Below, piece after piece: positions 58,126 to 64,000 of a DNA stretch of 64,000 nt. Both the position numbers and the translations under genes were made by a program. The stretch is taken from the NCBI GenBank assembly GCA_033032175.1, contig CM065314.1, forward strand, positions 2,108,001 to 2,172,000, in the 5' to 3' direction. The notes under the pieces are model-generated. The model was not told the DNA's origin. It did not search any database and was given only the letters and a program-made list of their open reading frames with translations. Origin of the DNA: Saturnia japonica (taxonomy: Eukaryota; Arthropoda; Insecta; Lepidoptera; Saturniidae). Positions within the stretch are counted from its first letter, which is position 1, and every line of letters starts with the position of its first letter.

Positions 58126-58408
58126 TCTATATATTAATACGTGAAGCAAAAACTTTCTACCCATTTTTAAGCGTATTGCGTGTACGGAAGGCTGTGAGAT
58201 TTGGCATGGTTAAAGTTTATATGGAGAAGCTGTGCAGAAAGCTAAAATTTATCTATAATATCTGCTGCTAATATATTAAATTAAATAAGTGACATCAAGC
58301 GATGTAGATAATACTCATTGTTTATGTTAATGAATACTGAAAATGTCAAACAGAAAATAGTCTCTGATCAAAAAGTCGCTGGTCGATCCTCCTTAGGGCG
58401 ATCGCTAG
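58126..58408 (+). mobile_element. Helitron-like H2, complete ends
   Basis: TC (58126) after host A; CTAG (58405-58408) before host T; 283 bp. Starts tctatatattaatacgtgaa and ends gggcgatcgctag; the palindrome gcgatcgc sits next to the terminus. Lacks the internal accccccaaaatattgac block present in other copies. Confidence 0.8.
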
Positions 58409-59017
58409 TTAGTATGGATAGAATATAAAATTAACGCTATTTTTTTAGAACTAATGTACTGAACCCTTCAACAAATAACGGAAAATTCTTAGTAATGTTC
58501 ATTTAATACATCTCATTGTGTAATGGTCAATTTTTCCTCGTACATCAGATAGCAGTGAAAATGTACGACTGTATGTAATGCGAACGGCTGAAATGTTGAG
58601 GAAAAATATGTTTTTATTTTATTTCCACTATTCTATAGAAAAAAAAAATTATTTATATTTCGTGGTATTACAACTATATCGCTTAGAATACTATACTTAA
58701 TATTTTTCAGTATTATGATGTAAAAATCAATATCAAAAACACTGTATTCAATTTATAGACCTTAGAAGCCACTTACACTTATGAACATCGAAACATAATT
58801 TGTACAATAAACTATAATTTCTTTTTCAAATAAAATTACAAATCAAAATCATATAAATGTATTATCGGTCCATTTTCTTACTAAATTTTTTTCAATTACA
58901 GTGATATTTTCCTAATGAGCTTTAGTTTTCACTTTCATAAGTACTAAAATAAACAACGATCGTCAATTTTTTTATTATGTGTAATTTAAGAGGTCATACC
59001 ATTCCTTTCCATTTCCA
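58409..59017. other. No gene seen
   Basis: AT-rich, no supported feature. Confidence 0.5.
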
Positions 59018-59250
59018 AGAAGTGGAAAGAGGAGCAGAGGAAGACAGTTTAAACGCTGAGACGACGAGATAAGAGAAACAGCAGGAAATCTATGGACATG
59101 AACAGCAAGAAATAGCTTAGAGTGGAAAGATTTGGAAGAGACCTATGTCGAAACTAAGCAAACAGACGAAGTTGTCAGTTTTATTAATAATTATTTTTAG
59201 CAGCTATTTGTAAACTTCACTAAATAAAGGCGTATCTTATTATTATTATG
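59018..59250 (+). mobile_element. RTE-type LINE 3' end with TTA tail
   Basis: The frame (with breaks) encodes RWDDEIRE, AGNLWT and EWKDLEETYVE, the RTE C-terminal pattern. It then carries cactaaataaaggcg and ttattattatta, the typical RTE microsatellite tail. 5' truncated. Confidence 0.65.
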
Positions 59251-59765
59251 ATTTCCTTGATAAATAAAAAAAAGGCCCGATAATTATAATAAAAAATACT
59301 TTTAAAGTATCAATCAACTCTGTTACGAAATCAATTAATCAGAATTTTATATATAGATTTTATAACTGAAAAAAATCCTTTCAATGAATATTGTCTTAAA
59401 CACTGGTGTAATAATAATAAAAATTCTCAAAGGAGGATTTTCTGAAAGTGTTATGTTTACGCGACATTTTATCGTCTGAGAAAAGCTTTTACATGTTTAC
59501 CTTATGAAAACATAAAGCTGTCAAATGGATATGACAAAGAGTCGTTATCAGATTGATCTGGTTTTATCAGGTCTCGCCCCGGCGCAGTCAAAGGGAGGTA
59601 ACGACGCGAAAACAGATTCGGGGTGAAATGTCGCTACGTGGAGTAAATATACTTTTTTTCTTCATAAAACCAGCTTTTGGTTCTATTAACACTTGATTAT
59701 AATTGACAATACGGTATCGAGTGGGCTGTCAAATTAAAGAGGAGCAAATTCTAAGTTTATAAGCC
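59251..59765. other. No gene seen
   Basis: A GC-richer block at 59570-59640 is not recognised. Confidence 0.45.
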
Positions 59766-60251
59766 TAAACAAATAAATAATATTGAAGTGTCTTTTTTTA
59801 ATGTCTAAGTAACAACTTTTTACGAAATGCTATATGTAATTATAATTAGTAATTATAACAAAAAACCAATTTAAAAAATTCTTGTATGTCTGTCTGTTTG
59901 TTCTGGGTAATCTCCGAAACGGTTGGACCAATTTTGACGGGACTTTTACTGGTAGATTAGCAGATGGTATAAAAATAATATTAGGCTACTTTTATTTTAG
60001 AAAAACAATTAGGTTTTCCGCGCAAATAAAAATTTGTTCAGAAGACGACGATACTGAAGCGCCACGTTGAATAAACGATAAGAGACATATCTAGATCTTA
60101 AAAGACCTACAGATAAGTTAGCAAGATAGTATCTACTGAGGATCATCCACAATAAGTAATTTTTTCATTAAAATAATCATGCTAGATTCGCGCGTGAGCC
60201 CGAACGACGGCATTCTATAGTCAACGCGAACGCAACCGCCGGCACAACTAG
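59766..60251 (+). mobile_element. Helitron H1
   Basis: The 5' end is diverged (ataataatattgaagtgtct; TC lost), the middle has gtaatctccgaaacggttgg, and the 3' end ccgccggcacaactag (60248-60251) precedes host T. The 62-codon frame inside is incidental. Confidence 0.75.
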
Positions 60252-61510
60252 TATAAAATATGATTTGAAGATAGATTAAAGTGAATAGGGAACGTGTATT
60301 TTGATTGTCTCTTAAATAAATTCTAATATACTAACGCTGAAAATAAAGTAAAAAAAAAAAAACAAAGAGAAATCCGTCCAGGACAATATATAGGAACAGA
60401 AAGCCAACTCTATACAACAAGCGATAACAGCGCACGCACATATAATTAAACGCGTACGTACAAGAATCTCGGATGAAGTCGGCCGAATGCCAGTTGCGAG
60501 CATCTACGATTTGCTGATACTTAATACGAAATTTAGTTTGGTATGTGACACTAAGTTGTGAATTGATAAAAAACGAACTTATCAAAATTGTTATGTGTTT
60601 ACTTGTGAAAATACTACATTCAAACGAAATCGATTAATGTTTTTTAATAAATAATTTTTATTTTTTAGAAATAAATGGGCATAAATAATTAAATGTTTTA
60701 CTTATATAAATTCGCAGTTAGAAATTTTCGTACAATATGTAGATGCCAACGCTAGTGGTACAGTCGCACGCACCCACCCTTTAACTAAATTCAAGGTCGG
60801 CCAAAGCCGCCTTTCTATACCGTCTATTTTGTGTTCAGATAGAAATAATGTTGAACTCAATTTTTGACATAAAATATTTAACATCCAGTTCACGTTTGCA
60901 TAGATGATAATCGAAGCAAAAAGGAATAGCCTATTTCAAATAAGGATTTGAAAGATCCCGAGAATTCAAGAAATCCGCCCGTCCAGGACTAAAATCGTAT
61001 CCCCGGATCCGAAAGCTGCCTATCAAATGTATAAAAAACCTGAATTATCATACAAAACGCCAGTAAAATTGGAACGCAATCCGGCAACGTCACGTTGCCT
61101 GCTAGGCGCCGTAACGGGTTTTATTTTCCGGAAAATTGGCAAGTCATAATAATACGCTGACTCGTAAATAAGGATCGGCATTGGCCCTCTCAAAGATTCC
61201 TTTTTACGCTACATTTCACTCTTGCTCGGGAAGTGATATGCGCTTAGTGCGAGCGGAAGCGATTAATGCCGTTTATCCTATACCAGATGTGTCAGCAATT
61301 TAACTAGCGTTTAAACTTTTAATTCTAACCTGAACTTTTATGATAATTACTGCACTTTCTAAGGGTCGTAGTATGATGTTATATAGCCTATAACCTTCCT
61401 TATTAAACTAATTCTAATTTTTGAAATCTTATTGGTACTTCGCAAGTTTTGCAAGTTATTCTTTGTCCCTGACAACATTTTTGTCAAATAGCTGAGTGTA
61501 ACAGTACAAT
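60252..61510. other. No gene seen
   Basis: Short frames at 60312-60585 and 60702 lack motifs. 61080-61140 is GC-richer and unexplained. Confidence 0.45.
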
Positions 61511-61720
61511 TTTTGAAAAAAAAGAGAACCATTTTCAATGATTTTGAAGAGTTCCCTGGTGTATCTTCGAAGTTGAAGATAAGTTCAATGCCAATGAAAT
61601 TAAAATGCGACCACTCTTGAGGCATCCGCTATCAAACAAAAAAAGAATCTCCCAAATCAGTTCATACACAAAGATACTATGGCTGAACATCCATTAAAAA
61701 AAAACATTCGAATTGAGTAA
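61511..61720 (-). repeat. Dispersed repeat family C, copy 4
   Basis: ttcaatgattttgaagagtt, gtatcttcgaagttgaagat, cagttcatacacaaagatac, inverted relative to 6421. Confidence 0.7.
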
Positions 61721-61999
61721 TCTTCTCATTCTTAAAGACGTTAAAATAAATGCAAAATTTCAAAATCGCTCGCTTGTGTTATAAGTACACAGCCCTATAT
61801 GACATTCGGTCTTGATTATTGGCGACATATTTTATACGCTGTTTATATATTTAGTCGAGCGCGTGGCAAGCTGTCATGCGTGAATTCCTCACTCGCATGA
61901 TACTGGGGAAACTTTGCAAAATAAAGTTTATGTGCAATGAAGTTCTAATTGTTAATCACGAGTCGACTGTGGGATGGTAGTAAGCCATATTGTATCGGC

Positions 62000-62180
62000 C
62001 ATAGCCATAGCATGTGTAGACATAGGTGGTATTGAGTCGAGAGGTCGCGAGTTCGATCCCCGCTCATGACTAACATTTCGACACCTCCTACGTATAGTAT
62101 CGTAACTGCATTTGACGAAGTTTACAGTACGGCCAAATGAAAATTCTTATATAGATTTTTGCTGATTGTAAAGACAAATA
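62000..62180 (+). mobile_element. tRNA-derived SINE, second-type head with a different body
   Basis: attgagtcgagaggtcgcga and gttcgatccccgctcatgac match the head at 7770-7800, but the body (cgtaactgcatttgacgaag, acagtacggccaaatg) does not. Confidence 0.55.
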
Positions 62181-62871
62181 AATACATACAATTACTAAAA
62201 ATGGCCAACAGGTAATTAAATTTAATTGGAATATTACTGTATAATAGGTTACTCAATGTATTTATTAGTTATTTTTAAAATTCACATGAGATTGTTCACT
62301 TTGGATAACTCAAATAGTATATTATCGTTTGTGGTAGTATTATACTATACGCTGTAAATTTTTAGATGTCACATATTGTATGTACACATACAATATTTTG
62401 CTTCGTTATTTATATAGCAACATAAATTGTAATTCATAGTTACTATAAAAATCGATAAAAAAGTGTATTAAATCATATCGTAAGTGACGTTAAGAAAAAA
62501 TAAAATAATGCAAATAAGTAATCATTTAGAATATTAATAAGTTTAACAACTGAAAATAATAGGCGGCTTCAACAAAACGACGTATTTTAATTATGTTAAA
62601 TAAAATTGTAACAAAACATAACATATATCTCCTTATAACAATAAATTGGTAATTAGACTTACTTCAGTAATTAATATTAATCAGTCTTAACGTTACAAAA
62701 TATTAAGCGTTTTATTTATTTTAAGTATAGATCTATCAAGTAATCTTTTTCACAATTAGGAATATAGTAAAAAGTGTAGAATTAAAAAATGTTTTACTTA
62801 AAGTAACAAAATGAGATCTGAATAAGGTTTATCAATAATTAGTATTAATAATAATAAGCGCCATGACGAAA
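62181..62871. other. No gene seen
   Basis: Very AT-rich. It would be the 3' flank of the minus-strand frame that ends at 62872. No CTAG terminus was noticed here. Confidence 0.45.
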
Positions 62872-63246
62872 TTAATTGGAATTAGAGTCGGAATCCATAG
62901 CTCTAGGAAAATTAACTTTACTACTAGTAACTGTTAAACTTTTAAATAAATCTTGGTGTGTAATGGTTATAATTTGTGACTGGCACATATTTAACAAATC
63001 GTTTATTTTCGCTTTAGGAATAGGAATACTGCTTTGATACAACGGGCCGATCGAATAATCAGTAGTAACACGTTGTCGCCTAGTACAAGTTTTTACTGAT
63101 AATACATAATAATCTTCAGATTCTAAATCATATTTATAATATAATTTATAGGGATCTTCCGGTTTAACAAGTACTTCTTTTATTTTGTTCCACTGTACTT
63201 TATCCCCATTGATACCTTTCGTCCAATTACCCTTTAATAATTCCTT
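62872..63246 (-). CDS. Headless 124-codon reading frame, 3' exon or gene fragment
   Basis: Minus strand, no ATG near the start, open for 124 codons to TAA at 62872-62874, and 14 codons further upstream into the adjoining Helitron before a TAA. Composition is protein-like: WTKGINGDKVQWNKIKEV, then KPEDPYKLYYKYDLESEDYY, a basic TRRQRV stretch, IPIPKAKINDLLNMC and THQDLFKSL, ending in an Asp/Ser/Asn tail. The K..DLL.MC....I....H..LF.SL pattern recalls the C-terminus of transposon-related insect proteins (perhaps the DUF7869 group; recall only). It abuts the broken edge of the H2 Helitron at 63247, so it is either a fragment captured by a Helitron or the last exon of a gene or transposon into which the Helitron inserted. 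It has no stop or frameshift over 375 bp. Confidence 0.55.
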   Translation of the reverse strand, partial: KELLKGNWTKGINGDKVQWNKIKEVLVKPEDPYKLYYKYDLESEDYYVLSVKTCTRRQRVTTDYSIGPLYQSSIPIPKAKINDLLNMCQSQIITITHQDLFKSLTVTSSKVNFPRAMDSDSNSN

Positions 63247-63402
63247 ATTTAATATATTAGTAACAGATATTATAGATAAATTTTATCTTCCTGAACCCCT
63301 TCTCCATATAAACTTTAACCATGTCAAATCTCACAGTCTTCCGTGCACGCAATACGCTTAAAAAGGGATAGAAAGCTTTTGCTTCACGTATTATTATATA
63401 GA
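63247..63402 (-). mobile_element. Helitron-like H2, 5' half only
   Basis: The plus strand reads gcttttgcttcacgtattat then atagat; the 5' TC is intact (GA at 63401-63402) with host A on the far side. The family match stops at about 63247, where the reading frame begins; the 3' half with CTAG was not found. Confidence 0.75.
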
Positions 63403-63451
63403 TTGTTGACTGGCAAATGAAATATGACGTTTAAGTTATAAATTTAGAAAA

Positions 63452-63640
63452 CTAGTTGTGCCTCTGGCTTCTTATGCTTTTATTACGCAGTAATTACATG
63501 TTTTCGAAACGTAATTTTATTTTGAATCATTGTTTACGATTGATGAAAGTATTTTTCATAACTTTAACAGTTAGTCAAATTAAGCAATAGCCTGTACCTC
63601 CCGTGTACAAATTATTATCATATCGATTGAGAATTAAGTA
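63452..63640 (-). mobile_element. Family J Helitron-like 3' end
   Basis: CTAG at 63452-63455 (minus strand followed by T), then in reverse complement the cgcagtaat and acctcccgtgtacaaat landmarks of 3400-3540. Confidence 0.5.
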
Positions 63641-64000
63641 TTATTGATATTTTTATAAAACAATCCATTTTGGAATAACATATATCAACTATCTGTATCC
63701 AAAATTGCATTGAAAACGCTTATGAGTAAATAAAAATGTATTTTTGAAGTGAAATCTAATAGGCACGTTGTGCGATTTTTGTAAAGTAAATCTTATGAGT
63801 TCGCATCACCGATACCGACATGTATCAGTACATCTGTAGCTATAAGTATGTGTTGAATTGATTGTTAATTATGCATTTCATTTTTACTTGGAAGTTCCTA
63901 AGTTCATTCTCTTGCAAATGAGCAATGTATGATGAAAATTAAAGGACTCATAAAATCTTCCTTGGGCGATTGTTATCGTTACAGAGAGCCTTGCTCGGAA
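63641..64000. other. No gene seen
   Basis: 63787-63822 resembles 650-685; otherwise nothing is recognised. Confidence 0.45.

Overview
This window looks like intergenic or intronic DNA from a moth or butterfly (Lepidoptera). It is AT-rich, has no operons or ribosome binding sites, and no complete host gene is visible. What can be recognised is almost all transposable-element DNA of lepidopteran type: tRNA-derived SINEs, short Helitrons with TC...CTAG ends placed between host A and T, RTE, Jockey, CR1/Daphne and R1-type LINEs, a Tc1 transposon and MITEs. Family names come from recall of protein motifs and termini; no search was run.

Layout. 0-11 kb: SINEs, Helitron ends, an RTE 3' end, a perfect 18-bp palindrome near 1.45 kb, and fragments of several unnamed dispersed repeats. 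11.4-15.8 kb: a 5'-truncated R1-clade LINE with a target-site duplication and a poly(A) tail; both ORFs are broken. 16-20 kb: a possible short exon, a G-rich direct repeat, an RTE end and a SINE. 20.2-25.6 kb: nothing recognisable. 25.6-28.4 kb: Jockey, Helitron and SINE pieces. 29.0-33.2 kb: a CR1/Daphne-like LINE with an esterase-like ORF1, a complete set of endonuclease motifs and a reverse transcriptase whose core is deleted; its tail runs straight into a headless SINE. 33-44 kb: more repeat fragments, a 77-bp tandem repeat and a possible first coding exon near 36.1 kb. 45-50.3 kb: a dense nest of Helitrons in both orientations and two MITEs, one nested in another repeat. 54.7-56.3 kb: a structurally complete Tc1 transposon with 28-bp terminal inverted repeats, TA duplications and a DD34E transposase that has lost about its last 12 residues to one stop codon. 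58-64 kb: Helitrons, an RTE end, SINE heads, and an uninterrupted 124-codon reading frame without a start codon (62872-63246, minus strand) that abuts half of a Helitron.

The genes do not form a pathway; they are parts of unrelated mobile elements. The two LINEs and the Tc1 element encode their own mobilisation enzymes (endonuclease plus reverse transcriptase, or DDE transposase). The SINEs, Helitron-like elements and MITEs encode nothing and would depend on enzymes supplied elsewhere. The items most worth following up are the headless reading frame beside the Helitron, the nearly intact Tc1 element, the LINE/SINE junction and the two exon-like segments.
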